Assembly: GCF_001908185.1 (NCBI RefSeq)
Contig: NZ_LGHM01000049.1
Location: 1 to 59,076, forward strand
Direction of reading: 5' to 3'
DNA: 59,076 nucleotides
From: Bradyrhizobium sp. AS23.2
GTDB lineage: Bacteria > Pseudomonadota > Alphaproteobacteria > Rhizobiales > Xanthobacteraceae
Under the pieces are notes generated by a model that did not search any database, was not told where the DNA came from, and saw only the letters and a list, made by a program, of their open reading frames with translations. The position numbers and the translations under genes are program-made. Shown piece after piece: positions 36,769-45,762 of this stretch (positions are counted from its first letter, which is position 1; each line of letters begins with the position of its first letter).

Positions 36769-37746
36769 TTACGCTCCACCCGGCAGCGGTGCCCGCGCGT
36801 CGACGAGTTTTCGCGCGCGCAGCTCCTGCCAGAAGGCTTGCGGCACCGCCGTCTCCGACATCGCGATGTTGTCGGCGACCTCACCGGCATTGCGCGCGCC
36901 CATCACGGCGACCGTCACCGCCGGATGAACCATGCAGAACTGGAGCGCTGCGGCCTTCAGCTCGGTGCCGTGCTTGCGGCAGAGCCCGTCGAGCTCGAGC
37001 GCACGCGCGACGAGCGCCGCATCGGCATCCTGATAGTTGAACTTCGCGCCGGTATGCGGATTGGCCAAGATGCCGCTGTTGTAGATGCCGCCGAGCAGGA
37101 TGCCAATGTTTTTCGACTGGCAGACCGGAAACAGCGCATCCAGCGCGCCCTGGTCGAGCAGCGTGTAGCGGCCGGCGAGCAAGAAGCAGTCGACCGGCAC
37201 GGTTTCCGCAAAACGGACCAGCATTTCCGACTGGTTCATGCCGGCGCCGATCGCCTTGACCGTACCGTCGGCGCGCAGGCGCTCGAGCGCGCGGAAGGCG
37301 CCTGCGACGGCGGCGTCATAGTGGTCGTCCGGATCATGTACGAGCAGGACATCGACGCGGTCGAGCCCGAGCCGGCTCAAGCTCTCCTCAACTGAACGCA
37401 ACACGCCTTCATAGGAGAAATCGAACACCGGCCGCTCGCGCTGCCCGCTCTTGTAATGGTCGTCCTCCGCGGCAGGCCCGCCGGGCACACGCAGCAGGCG
37501 GCCGACCTTGGTCGAGATGACGTAGGACTCGCGCGGTTGCTGCCGCAGGAATGCGCCCAGCCGCCGCTCGGCGAGGCCAAAGCCATAGAGCGGCGCAGTA
37601 TCGAAGAAGCGGACGCCCAGCGACCAGGCGCGTTCGATCGTCGCTTCCGCATCGGCATCGCTGACGGGAGTGAACAATCCGCCGAGCGGAGCGGAACCGA
37701 GACCTATTGAAGTGACGTCGAGAGAGCCGAGCCGCGACCGTTTCAT
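36769..37746 (-). CDS. Aldo/keto reductase (L-fucose/D-threo-aldose dehydrogenase-like)
   Basis: 325-aa NAD(P)-dependent AKR. The catalytic tetrad is visible: Asp and Tyr in FFDTAPLYGFG, Lys in STKVGRLL, and His in VLLVHDPDD. The branch includes D-threo-aldose 1-dehydrogenases, which oxidise aldoses to lactones. Position between the sugar transporter genes and a lactonase-like amidohydrolase supports that role. Starts at ATG 37746 or 37752 are both possible after GGAAGG. Confidence 0.85.
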   Translation of the reverse strand: MKRSRLGSLDVTSIGLGSAPLGGLFTPVSDADAEATIERAWSLGVRFFDTAPLYGFGLAERRLGAFLRQQPRESYVISTKVGRLLRVPGGPAAEDDHYKSGQRERPVFDFSYEGVLRSVEESLSRLGLDRVDVLLVHDPDDHYDAAVAGAFRALERLRADGTVKAIGAGMNQSEMLVRFAETVPVDCFLLAGRYTLLDQGALDALFPVCQSKNIGILLGGIYNSGILANPHTGAKFNYQDADAALVARALELDGLCRKHGTELKAAALQFCMVHPAVTVAVMGARNAGEVADNIAMSETAVPQAFWQELRARKLVDARAPLPGGA

Positions 37747-37775
37747 TCCCATATCCTTCCAACAGTCCAAATCAT

Positions 37776-37808
37776 CTCTCCCGCTTGCGAAGGCCGCAAG
37801 CAGGAGAG
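37776..37808. repeat. Palindrome between binding-protein and AKR genes
   Basis: CTCTCCCGCTTGCG and CGCAAGCAGGAGAG form a stem of about 14 bp with one extra base mismatch and a 5-nt loop. It lies inside the sugar operon, after the binding-protein stop. REP-like elements in this place often protect upstream mRNA. Confidence 0.6.
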
Positions 37809-37838
37809 GTACGCAGGAGCGCGGGGCCGGCAGCGCTC

Positions 37839-38771
37839 CTACTTCAACATCTGCGCAACGTTGTCCTTGGTCACGAGATCGAGGCCGGTATAGACGATCT
37901 CCGGCACCTTCTCGCCCTTCTTGATGGCGAGCAGCGTGTCCATCGCCTTCTCGCCCATCTCGAAGGGACGCTGGCCGACCAGCGCATTGGCATAGCCATC
38001 GCGCAGCAGCTCGAGCTGCATCTTCAGCGTATCGGCGACGACCAGCGTGAACTTGCCGGAATCGATATCCTTCTTGTTCCGGGAGGCGAACGCCTTGAAG
38101 CCTTCGGGAGCGAACATCGGCCAGCCGCCGACGGGAACGATCGCGGCGAGGTCGGGTGTTGCGGTACGCATATCCGTCATCTGCTGGACCGCCAGCGCCG
38201 GATCATCGTTGCAGAAGGTCGGAGAGCCCGCGACCTCGGTCCATTTCGAGCCCTTCAGCGCCTCGCGGACGCCGTCGACGCGCTCGGCGAGGTTCTTGGC
38301 GCCCGGACCGCCCGACACCATGGCGTATTTGCCGCCGTCTGGCCGCAGCTTCAGCAACTGCTTGCCGAGCGCGAGGCCGAACTCCTTGTTGTTGGTGCCG
38401 ATATAGGCGATGCGTTTGGAGCCCGGCGCATCGGCATCGAAGGTGATGACCGGGATGCCGGCAGCGGTCGCCGCCTCGATCGACTTGGTCATGGCCGCGA
38501 CGTCGGCGACCGAGATGGCGAGACCGTCGACCTTCTGGGTGACGAAGTCCTGGATGATCTGCGCCTGCGTTGCCGGCTCATGCTCCACCGGCCCCTTGTA
38601 GATGCACTCGATGTTGCCGAGCTCCTTGGCGCGCTTCTCGCAGCCGTCGCGCGCGAAGTCGAAGAACGGATTATTCATCGCCTTGGGCACAATCACGAAG
38701 CGGTAGTTCGCGGCAAACGCCGGCGTTGCCATCATCGCGACGGCGATGCCGGCAAGAAGAAGTTTCCTCAT
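37839..38771 (-). CDS. Sugar ABC transporter substrate-binding protein (ribose/xylose type)
   Basis: 310-aa periplasmic binding protein from ATG 38771 with a GGAGGAG site. It has a signal peptide (KLLLAGIAVAMMATPAFAA) and the PBP type I sugar-binding fold, with MNNPFF near the mature N-terminus, IPVITFDADAPGS and LALGKQLL. Sugar identity is not certain; xylose or a related pentose is inferred from the neighbouring xylA and xylB. Confidence 0.9.
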   Translation of the reverse strand: MRKLLLAGIAVAMMATPAFAANYRFVIVPKAMNNPFFDFARDGCEKRAKELGNIECIYKGPVEHEPATQAQIIQDFVTQKVDGLAISVADVAAMTKSIEAATAAGIPVITFDADAPGSKRIAYIGTNNKEFGLALGKQLLKLRPDGGKYAMVSGGPGAKNLAERVDGVREALKGSKWTEVAGSPTFCNDDPALAVQQMTDMRTATPDLAAIVPVGGWPMFAPEGFKAFASRNKKDIDSGKFTLVVADTLKMQLELLRDGYANALVGQRPFEMGEKAMDTLLAIKKGEKVPEIVYTGLDLVTKDNVAQMLK

Positions 38772-38862
38772 TGTCTCCTCCACCCTTCTCTGGTGCCCAT
38801 CCTCTCAAGATCGCCCCGGGAAGCGGACAGGCATCTTCGTTGCCCTCCCGGAACGGCGCACT

Positions 38863-39945
38863 TCAGATCATCCGCGAGCGGACGCGGTCGACCAGCACGG
38901 CCAGGATGATGATCACGCCCACCAGCGTCTGCTGCCAGTAGGAGCTGACCTGCGCCAGCACGAGGCCGTTGCGGATCACCTCGAGCAGCACGCAGCCCAC
39001 GATGGCGCCGAGCGGACCGCCGATGCCGCCGGCAAGGTTGGCACCGCCGATGACGGCCGCTGCGATCACGTTGAGCTCGTAGGACGTCGCCATGTTGGCC
39101 GGCGCCGATCCCAGCCAACCGGAGATGATGATGCCCTGGAGCCCGGCGGCGAGCGCGCAGATCACATAGACCTCGATCTTCACCCGCACGACCGGGATGC
39201 CGGTCAATTCGGCCGCCTTCTCGTTGCCGCCGAGCGCGAAGACATGGCGGCCGAACGAGGTGTGATGCAGGACCACGGCCATCGCCAGCGCGAGGACCAC
39301 CAGATAAATGAAAGGCACGGGCAGGCCGAGCACGTCGCCCGAGGTGAGCGCGTAGAAATAGTCGGCGTCCGGTCCGCCCGGGAAACTACCGCGCCCATTG
39401 GAGACGACATAGCCCAGCCCGCGCACGATCGAGAGCATGCCGAGCGTGGTAACGAAGGGCGACAGGCCGAGCACGGCGATGCAGAAGCCATTGACGAGCC
39501 CGGCGATCAGCGCAACGCCGAGACCCGCGGCGACGGAAACCAGCAGGATCATGCCCGGCACATTGGCCAGCACGGTCTTGCCGTCGGCCGCCATGTGCAC
39601 GAACAAAGAAGCGCCGTACGAGCCCGGCGTCGACAGCTCGGTCATGACCATCGAGGTGATCATGGCGGAGAAGCACATCATCGAACCCACCGAGAGATCG
39701 ATGCCGCCGGTGATGATCACGAAGGTGACGCCGAGGGTGGCGATGGCGATGAAGGAGAAGTTCTTCGCCACGTTCTGCATATTGCCTTCGGTGAAGAAAT
39801 AGGGACTGGCGAAATGCATGATCACCAGCAGCACGGCCAGCGCGATCAACACATAGCCGGTCTGGGAAGCGAAGATGCCGCGCTGCCACCACTTCGCCTT
39901 GCCGATATTGGTGAAGCTGATCGGGCTTTCCATGGGCATGGCCAT
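38863..39945 (-). CDS. Sugar ABC transporter permease
   Basis: 360-aa inner-membrane permease of the RbsC/FrcC family with eight or more hydrophobic helices. Conserved segments are GGIDLSVGSMM, NGFCIAVLGLSPFVTTLGM and GGANLAGGIGGPLGAIVG. ATG 39945 overlaps the ATPase stop by one base (TGATG). The much longer open frame around it continues in the wrong frame through the ATPase and xylA genes and is not real. Confidence 0.91.
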   Translation of the reverse strand: MAMPMESPISFTNIGKAKWWQRGIFASQTGYVLIALAVLLVIMHFASPYFFTEGNMQNVAKNFSFIAIATLGVTFVIITGGIDLSVGSMMCFSAMITSMVMTELSTPGSYGASLFVHMAADGKTVLANVPGMILLVSVAAGLGVALIAGLVNGFCIAVLGLSPFVTTLGMLSIVRGLGYVVSNGRGSFPGGPDADYFYALTSGDVLGLPVPFIYLVVLALAMAVVLHHTSFGRHVFALGGNEKAAELTGIPVVRVKIEVYVICALAAGLQGIIISGWLGSAPANMATSYELNVIAAAVIGGANLAGGIGGPLGAIVGCVLLEVIRNGLVLAQVSSYWQQTLVGVIIILAVLVDRVRSRMI

Positions 39946-40712
39946 CACGCAGCCTCCTTCGCGCCGGTGATGAGTGCGGTGACTTCCTCGGGGGATGTTT
40001 CGTGGATCGGCTTGTCGGCCCGCTTCTCGCCGCGACGCATGACGATCACCCGGTCGCAGACCGCGAAGACGTCGGGCATGCGGTGCGAGATCAGCATGAC
40101 CGCGACTCCCTGCTCCTTCAACCGATGGATCAGGCCGAGCACCTGCTCGACCTGACGGACCGAGATCGCGGCCGTCGGCTCGTCCATCATCACGAGCCTC
40201 GCATTGGACAGGCGCGTCCGCGCGATCGCGACTGCCTGGCGCTGGCCGCCGGACATCTGCTTGACGAGATCGTCGGGGCGCGTCTCCGAGCGCAGCTCGC
40301 CGAACAGCTCCAGCGCGCGCGCCGCCATCGCCTTGTGGTCGAGCAGGGCAAGCGGGCCGAACCTGCGCTTCAGCTCGCGGCCGAGAAACACGTTGGCCGC
40401 CGCCGTCAAATTGTCGGCCAGCGCGAGGTCCTGGTAGACCACCTCGATGCCGACCGCACGGGCATCGACCGGACGACTGAACTGGACCGCGCTGCCGGCG
40501 AAGCGGATTTCGCCGTGGGTGGGACGGAAATTGCCGGCGATGATCTTGACCAGCGTCGACTTGCCCGCGCCGTTGTCGCCCATCAGGCCGACCACCTCGC
40601 CCGGCAACACCTGCATGTCGACGCCATGCAGCGCGCGGATTGCGCCGAACTCCTTGCCGATGCCGGTCAGTTGGAGCACCGGCTGTCGTGTTGCTTCGCT
40701 GCTTTCCATCAT
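39945..40712 (-). CDS. Sugar ABC transporter ATP-binding protein (single-domain, FrcA-like)
   Basis: 255-aa ATPase with Walker A GDNGAGKST, signature MSGGQRQ and Walker B VMMDEPTA. Unlike RbsA or XylG, it has one nucleotide-binding domain and would dimerise. FrcA-type proteins share this design. It lies between xylA (9-bp gap) and the permease. Confidence 0.92.
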   Translation of the reverse strand: MMESSEATRQPVLQLTGIGKEFGAIRALHGVDMQVLPGEVVGLMGDNGAGKSTLVKIIAGNFRPTHGEIRFAGSAVQFSRPVDARAVGIEVVYQDLALADNLTAAANVFLGRELKRRFGPLALLDHKAMAARALELFGELRSETRPDDLVKQMSGGQRQAVAIARTRLSNARLVMMDEPTAAISVRQVEQVLGLIHRLKEQGVAVMLISHRMPDVFAVCDRVIVMRRGEKRADKPIHETSPEEVTALITGAKEAA

Positions 40713-40721
40713 CGGCCTCGC

Positions 40722-42044
40722 TCAGACGTAGCGGTTGACCAGGGATTCCAGATATTCCTGCCGCCCCGACCGCGGCTGCGGGTCGAAGCCGGCACCGAGC
40801 GCACGGTCGGCGAGATCGGCGAGCGAACGCTGGCCACCGAGAATGGCTCGCCCCTCGGGGCCAGCCCATCCGCCGTAACGCGCGGCGAGCGGCGCGGTGA
40901 GGACACCGGCATCGATCATGTCGGCTGCGGCGAGGAACGCCCGCGCACACGCATCCATCGAGCCGACATGGGCGTGGATCAGATCGTCCGGGTCGATCGA
41001 CTGGCGCCGGATCTTGGCGTCGAAGTTGAGCCCGCCCGAGGTAAAGCCGCCGCGGTTCAGGATTTCGTGGAACACCAGGGCGAGCTCCGGCACATTCATC
41101 GCGAACTGGTCGGTGTCCCAGCCGAGCAGGTCGTCGCCGCGGTTGATGTCGAGCGAGCCGAAGACGCCGAGCGCCTCGGCGAGTGCGACCTCGTGATGGA
41201 AGGAATGGCCGGCGAGGATCGCGTGGTTCTGCTCGATGTTGAGCTTGACGTCCTTCAGGAGATCGTAGCGCGCGAGGAAGCCGTAGCAGGTGGCGACGTC
41301 GAAGTCGTATTGATGCTTGGTCGGCTCCTTCGGCTTGGGCTCGATCAGGATCGGCCCCTTGAAGCCGATCTTGTGCTTGTGCTCGACGACCAGCGACACG
41401 AAGCGGCCGAGCTGGTCGAGCTCGCGCCTGAGATCGGTGTTGAGCAGCGTCTCGTAGCCCTCGCGCCCGCCCCAGAGCACGTAGTTCTGGCCGCCGAGCC
41501 GATGCGTCACCTCCAGCGCGGCGCGGACCTGGCCGGCGGCGTAGGTGAAGATCTCGGGGTCGGGATTGGTCGCGGCGCCCGCCATATAGCGGCGATTCGT
41601 GAACAGGTTGGCGGTCCCCCACAGCAGGCGGACTTTCGCCGAGGCCATCTTCGCTTCAAAGAGATCGGCGATCGCATTCAGGTTGGCGACGGACTCCGCG
41701 AGCGAGGCGCCTTCGGGCGCCGCATCGACGTCGTGGAAGGTGAAGAAGGGCACGTCCAGCAGGCGAAACAGCTCGAAGGCGACATCGGCCTTGGCCCGCG
41801 CCATCGCCATCGCGTCGCTGCCGTGGTGCCACGGCCTCAGGAAAGTCTCGCCGCCGAAGGGATCGCCGCCCGGCCAGCAGAACGAATGCCAGTAGCAGAC
41901 CGCAAAGCGCAGATGATCCTCCAGCCTGCGGCCGTGCACGACCCGGTCCTTGTCGTACCAGCGGAAGGCGGGCGTGTGTCCTGCATCCTTGCCGGCAAAG
42001 GCGACAGGCGTGCTTGCATCGAAGAACTTGGTTGACGCGTTCAC
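40722..42044 (-). CDS. xylA: Xylose isomerase
   Basis: Converts D-xylose to D-xylulose. The 440-aa protein has catalytic His 104 and Asp 107 in [10 protein letters not shown], the metal-site segment [15 protein letters not shown], and [15 protein letters not shown]. Length is that of class II isomerases. The start is GTG at 42044, directly next to the xylB stop codon, so translation is coupled. Confidence 0.95.
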   Translation of the reverse strand: MNASTKFFDASTPVAFAGKDAGHTPAFRWYDKDRVVHGRRLEDHLRFAVCYWHSFCWPGGDPFGGETFLRPWHHGSDAMAMARAKADVAFELFRLLDVPFFTFHDVDAAPEGASLAESVANLNAIADLFEAKMASAKVRLLWGTANLFTNRRYMAGAATNPDPEIFTYAAGQVRAALEVTHRLGGQNYVLWGGREGYETLLNTDLRRELDQLGRFVSLVVEHKHKIGFKGPILIEPKPKEPTKHQYDFDVATCYGFLARYDLLKDVKLNIEQNHAILAGHSFHHEVALAEALGVFGSLDINRGDDLLGWDTDQFAMNVPELALVFHEILNRGGFTSGGLNFDAKIRRQSIDPDDLIHAHVGSMDACARAFLAAADMIDAGVLTAPLAARYGGWAGPEGRAILGGQRSLADLADRALGAGFDPQPRSGRQEYLESLVNRYV

Positions 42045-43499
42045 TTAAGCGGTCTCCTTCAATGCGGGATAAAGCTCGCGCCAACGCCGATGGGCCTCGT
42101 CATAGGCCGCGGCGATGGACGCACGGGGCGCGAAGCTCGCGAGTCGGCGCGGACGGGTGCAGACCTGCGCGGGATCTTCGCCTGTGGCGGCGAGCCGGCC
42201 GAGCCGCGCGGCACCGAGCGCCGCCCCGACCTCGCCTTCCTCGACGCGGTGCACGGGAATGCCGAGCACGTCGGCGCAGATCTGCGCCCAGAGCGGCGAG
42301 CGCGAGCCGCCGCCGACCAGATCGACCTCGGCGATCGACCCGCTCGCCGCACTCAGCGCCGCCAGATTGTCACGCGCGGCGAAGGCGCAGCCTTCGAGCA
42401 CGGCCTGAACGATCTGCGCGCGCCCGGTGGCACCGCGCAGACCGACGAAGGCGCCGCTGGCAGCGGCATCATTGTGCGGCGTGCGCTCGCCATCGAGATA
42501 GGGCAGGAAGGACACGGGGCTCGGTCTATCGACCTGCTCGCCAAGCGGCGCCAGCAGCGCAGCCGCGGGCGTCTCCATGACGCCGGCGAGCCAGGCCAGC
42601 GAGGCCGCGGCTGACAGCATCACGCCCATCTGGTGCCAGAGGCCGGGCAGCGCGTGGCAGAAGGCATGCACGGCCGAAGCCGGCGCCGGCGCGAACCGAT
42701 CCGTGACGCGAAACATCACACCGGATGTGCCGAGTGACAGGAACGCATCGCCAGGTGCGATTGCGCCGAGCCCGATCGCACTCGCCGCGCAATCGCCGGC
42801 GCCGCCGGCGACCACGACGTCCTTCGCCATACCCCAGCGCCACGAATATTCCGGCGCAAGCAGCGCGCTCACCTCGCTGCCCTCGACGAGACGCGGCATG
42901 TGATGGAGATCGAGCCCCGTGGCCTGCAGCAGCGTCGCGGACCAGCAGCGCTGACCGACATCGAGCCACAGCGTGCCAGCCGCATCGGACATGTCCTCGG
43001 CCATCTCGCCGGTCAGGCGATAGCGCACATACGCCTTCGGCAGCAGCACCTTTGTCACGCGCGCGAAAATGCCGGGCTCGTGCCGTGCGACCCAGAGCAA
43101 CTTTGGCGCGGTGAAGCCGGGCATCGCGAGATTGCCGGCGAGCGCGTGCAGGGAGGGACAGCGCTGCTCCAGCTCGACGCATTCGGCCTGCGAGCGTCCA
43201 TCGTTCCAGAGGATGGCGGGACGCAGCGGGCGGCCGTCCCCGCCGAGCAGGGTTGCGCCGTGCATCTGGCCGGATAGCCCGATGCCGCGCACTTGCGCGA
43301 CCTCGCGCGGATGGCGGGCGGCAAGATCGTCGACCGCGCCGGTCGCGGCGTCGACCCAGGCGTCGGGATCCTGCTCGGACCACAGCGGCGCGGGATGCGA
43401 CAGCGCAAGCTCGCGCGCCGCCGTCGCGACGACCGCGCCGGCTTCGCTCACGAGCACCGCCTTCACACCGGACGTGCCGATGTCCATTCCGAGATACAC
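42045..43499 (-). CDS. xylB: Xylulokinase
   Basis: Phosphorylates D-xylulose to D-xylulose 5-phosphate. FGGY-family kinase of 484 aa with N-terminal ATP/sugar motif LGMDIGTSGVK, WSEQDPDAW, and the C-terminal GGGSRSPLWAQI. The start is GTG after GGGGAGGAT. It lies 92 bp after the LacI-type regulator gene and directly before xylA. Confidence 0.94.
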   Translation of the reverse strand: MYLGMDIGTSGVKAVLVSEAGAVVATAARELALSHPAPLWSEQDPDAWVDAATGAVDDLAARHPREVAQVRGIGLSGQMHGATLLGGDGRPLRPAILWNDGRSQAECVELEQRCPSLHALAGNLAMPGFTAPKLLWVARHEPGIFARVTKVLLPKAYVRYRLTGEMAEDMSDAAGTLWLDVGQRCWSATLLQATGLDLHHMPRLVEGSEVSALLAPEYSWRWGMAKDVVVAGGAGDCAASAIGLGAIAPGDAFLSLGTSGVMFRVTDRFAPAPASAVHAFCHALPGLWHQMGVMLSAAASLAWLAGVMETPAAALLAPLGEQVDRPSPVSFLPYLDGERTPHNDAAASGAFVGLRGATGRAQIVQAVLEGCAFAARDNLAALSAASGSIAEVDLVGGGSRSPLWAQICADVLGIPVHRVEEGEVGAALGAARLGRLAATGEDPAQVCTRPRRLASFAPRASIAAAYDEAHRRWRELYPALKETA

Positions 43500-43591
43500 G
43501 GCATCCTCCCCTTCGCCCGTCGCGATGTGCGAGCTTGCGTCGCCTTCCTCGCCTGGGGCCTTCCAGAAATCCTGCCGTTCGGCCTTGCGGC

Positions 43592-44680
43592 CTATGGCAG
43601 ATTGTCTCGCATCACGATGTCGATCCTGATCTTCTCCTGTTCGCGCAGGATCGGTTCGCCGCGCGCGAGCGCGAGCAGCACGCGCACGGCGGCGCGCGCC
43701 TCGTGTCCCGGATTCTGCGAGATCGCGGCATCCATCACGCCCTGCAACAGCAGCCGGCGCGTCAGCGCGGTGACGTCGTGTCCGACGAACACCACTCGCT
43801 TCTCGCGTCCGGCATCGCTCGAAACCTTATCGGTTAACGCCTTGTCGGTTAACGCCTTGTCGGTTAACGCCTTGCCGACGCCTTGCGTGCCGGCGCCGAC
43901 GTTATAAAGGCCGACAATGTCAGCATGCCTGCCGAACAGCCGCGCCAGGAGCTGCTCCGAACGGTTGTCCTCGTCGCGCCCCTCCAGCACCGGCAGCACG
44001 CCAAGATCAGGGAATTCCGACGCCATCACCTGGTTGAATCCGAAGATGCGTTCAGCATGGTCGCGCAGGGCCTGTGATCCCGCGACGATCGCGACCTTGC
44101 CGGATCGCTGGCCAATCAGCCGCCCGACCAGCGCGCCGGCGGTGCGCCCCGCGGCGATGTTGTCGATGCCGACATAATGGTGGCGGCGCGACGACGGCAC
44201 GTCCGAGACCAGAGTGACCACCTTGGTGCCGGCTTCGACGAGGTCGTTGATGGCAGCGCGGACGCTCGGATGGTCGAGCGCCACCACAGCGACGCCGTCG
44301 TAATCGCCCGACAGCGACTCCAGCGAAGCCGCGAGCACGGAGGGATCGAACACATCCGTGGCGACGATCTCGACGCTGAGGCGGCGGGCCGAGAGCCAGC
44401 CCGACATCTCGCCGAGATAGGCCTCGATCTGCTGCATGAACGGGTTGGGCCCCGAGGGCATCACGAAGGCGAAACGGCGGGCGCGGCCGCGGGCGAGTTC
44501 GGCGGCAGCGACATGCGGCTGGAACGCGTTGCGCGCGATCGCCTCCTTCACGCGCCGGACCGTGTCCGGCCGCACGCCCGGGCGGTTGTGCAGAACGCGG
44601 TCCACCGTCGCGAGGCTTACACCTGCTTCGCGGGCAATGTCCTTCAGCGTCAGCGCGGTGGTGGATGCGTCCTCGGCCAT
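43592..44680 (-). CDS. LacI-family transcriptional regulator with an internal tandem repeat
   Basis: 362-aa regulator, likely a sugar-responsive repressor of the downstream operon. The HTH is LKDIAREAGVSLATVDRVLH (about 12-31) with the hinge region following. A PBP type I effector domain follows. A tandem insertion of three KALTD-type units lies at about residues 269-283, in a region where relatives run from VGKALTD directly into AGREKRV. The gene precedes xylB on the same strand. Its ligand is unproven. Confidence 0.88.
   Translation of the reverse strand: MAEDASTTALTLKDIAREAGVSLATVDRVLHNRPGVRPDTVRRVKEAIARNAFQPHVAAAELARGRARRFAFVMPSGPNPFMQQIEAYLGEMSGWLSARRLSVEIVATDVFDPSVLAASLESLSGDYDGVAVVALDHPSVRAAINDLVEAGTKVVTLVSDVPSSRRHHYVGIDNIAAGRTAGALVGRLIGQRSGKVAIVAGSQALRDHAERIFGFNQVMASEFPDLGVLPVLEGRDEDNRSEQLLARLFGRHADIVGLYNVGAGTQGVGKALTDKALTDKALTDKVSSDAGREKRVVFVGHDVTALTRRLLLQGVMDAAISQNPGHEARAAVRVLLALARGEPILREQEKIRIDIVMRDNLP
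43831..43875. repeat. Three tandem 15-bp units inside the regulator gene
   Basis: Unit CGGTTAACGCCTTGT occurs at 43831-43845, 43846-43860 and 43861-43875 (the last base differs). The length is a multiple of three, so the reading frame is kept and five residues are repeated. Confidence 0.95.
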
Positions 44681-44701
44681 GGTTGGAGGCTAGCAGAGCC
44701 G

Positions 44702-44733
44702 TTTTGAGGTACGCAACTCATTTTGAGGGGCGC
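44702..44733. promoter_or_regulatory. Direct repeat upstream of the regulator gene, candidate operator
   Basis: TTTTGAGGTACGC (44702-44714) and TTTTGAGGGGCGC (44721-44733) are 19 bp apart and match at 11 of 13 bases, 21 bp upstream of the regulator start. A spacing near two helical turns fits two binding sites on one face. Function is inferred. Confidence 0.4.
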
Positions 44734-44782
44734 GACGGAATTTTCGAGTCCCGGTTGCACCGGGCGTCGCCGCCCGGCGGGT

Positions 44783-45253
44783 TCAACTACCGCTTAGGTC
44801 GAGCGTCAGGAACAGGCTGTTGGGATCTTCGACATAGCCTTCGAACGGGCCGCAGAGCACGAAACCATGCGCCTGGTAGAGCGCGACCGCGGGCCTGAAA
44901 TAGTCCCACGAGCCGGTCTCGAGGCTGAGTCGCGCCATACCGCGTGCGCGGCCAGCGGCGATGATGTGGCTGAGCATCTGGCTGCCGAAGCCGCGCCGCC
45001 GCGTGGTTTGCAGCGTGTGCATCGACTTCACCTCGCAATGATCAGGCGAAAGCGTCTTCAGCGCACCGGTGGCAACCAGCGTGTCGCCGTTCCAGCCGGT
45101 CCAGAACGCGATATCGGGTGCGCGCAGCCCGGACAGATCGAGCGCATGCGCGCTGCCCGGCGCAGTTTGTGCCCGAGCGGCGGTGACGTGATGATCGAGC
45201 AGCGCAATGACGCGCGGATCAAAAGTGTCGCCGATGCGGATCTGCATCGTCAC
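44783..45253 (-). CDS. GNAT family N-acetyltransferase
   Basis: 156-aa acetyltransferase with motif A RRRGFGSQMLSHIIAAGRARG and the C-terminal LYQAHGFVLCGPFEGY. The substrate is unknown. The GTG start at 45253 overlaps the stop of the upstream acetyltransferase by 4 bp (GTGA). An ATG at 45247 (MQIRIGD) is the alternative. Confidence 0.87.
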   Translation of the reverse strand: MTMQIRIGDTFDPRVIALLDHHVTAARAQTAPGSAHALDLSGLRAPDIAFWTGWNGDTLVATGALKTLSPDHCEVKSMHTLQTTRRRGFGSQMLSHIIAAGRARGMARLSLETGSWDYFRPAVALYQAHGFVLCGPFEGYVEDPNSLFLTLDLSGS

Positions 45254-45762
45254 GGTCTCACGCCACTTGCGAGCCGCTTCTGCATGAAAACGAGATCGAG
45301 CCAGCGGCCGAACTTACAGCCGACCTCCGGCATGCGGCCGACCTCGACGAATCCGAGCGAGGCATGCAAGTTGATCGAGGCGGCGTTGGCGGCCTCGATC
45401 CCCGCGATCATGACATGCTTGTCCAGCGCTGTGGCGCGCTCGATCAGCGCGGCCAACAGGCTGCGGCCAATGCCGAGCCGATGATGCCGCTCGTCGACAT
45501 AGACCGAATTCTCCACCGTGTGGCGATAGCCGGGGAAGGGGCGGAAATCGCCGAAGGATGCGAAGCCGACGACATCCTTGCCCTTCATCGCGACCAGCAC
45601 GGGATAGCCGGCCTCCTGCCGCGTGCGGATCCACTCGCGCCGCGAAGAGAGGTCGGCCGGACCGTCGGTCCAGACCGCCGTGGTGTTGATGGCGGCGAAA
45701 TTATAGATGGCGAGGACATCTGCAGCATCCTCCAGCGTTGCGTCCCGCACGATCAGTGACAT
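45250..45762 (-). CDS. GNAT family N-acetyltransferase (phosphinothricin/MnaT-like)
   Basis: 170-aa acetyltransferase of the Pat/YncA group: IVRDATLEDAADVLAIYN at the start, TAVWTDGPAD, the acetyl-CoA loop HHRLGIGRSLL and NLHASLGFVEVGRMPEVG. These enzymes acetylate amino-acid analogues such as phosphinothricin or methionine sulfoximine. The ATG at 45762 overlaps the regulator stop by one base (TGATG), suggesting coupling. Confidence 0.87.
   Translation of the reverse strand: MSLIVRDATLEDAADVLAIYNFAAINTTAVWTDGPADLSSRREWIRTRQEAGYPVLVAMKGKDVVGFASFGDFRPFPGYRHTVENSVYVDERHHRLGIGRSLLAALIERATALDKHVMIAGIEAANAASINLHASLGFVEVGRMPEVGCKFGRWLDLVFMQKRLASGVRP

Noticed and set aside
35791..37395. A 534-codon open frame on the plus strand
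   Set aside because: It is antisense to the amidohydrolase and AKR genes and begins inside a palindromic repeat.
38863..41622. A single 919-codon frame covering permease, ATPase and xylA regions
   Set aside because: Only its last 360 codons encode a recognisable permease. The upstream part is the wrong frame of xylA and the ATPase gene, so it is not a fusion protein.
40002..42035. A 677-codon open frame on the plus strand
   Set aside because: It lies antisense to the sugar ABC ATPase and xylA genes, whose motifs are clear. GC-rich DNA yields long antisense frames, and its product has no family features.
43831..43875. CRISPR-like tandem repeat
   Set aside because: The units are contiguous 15-mers without spacers inside a coding frame, so this is a simple tandem repeat.
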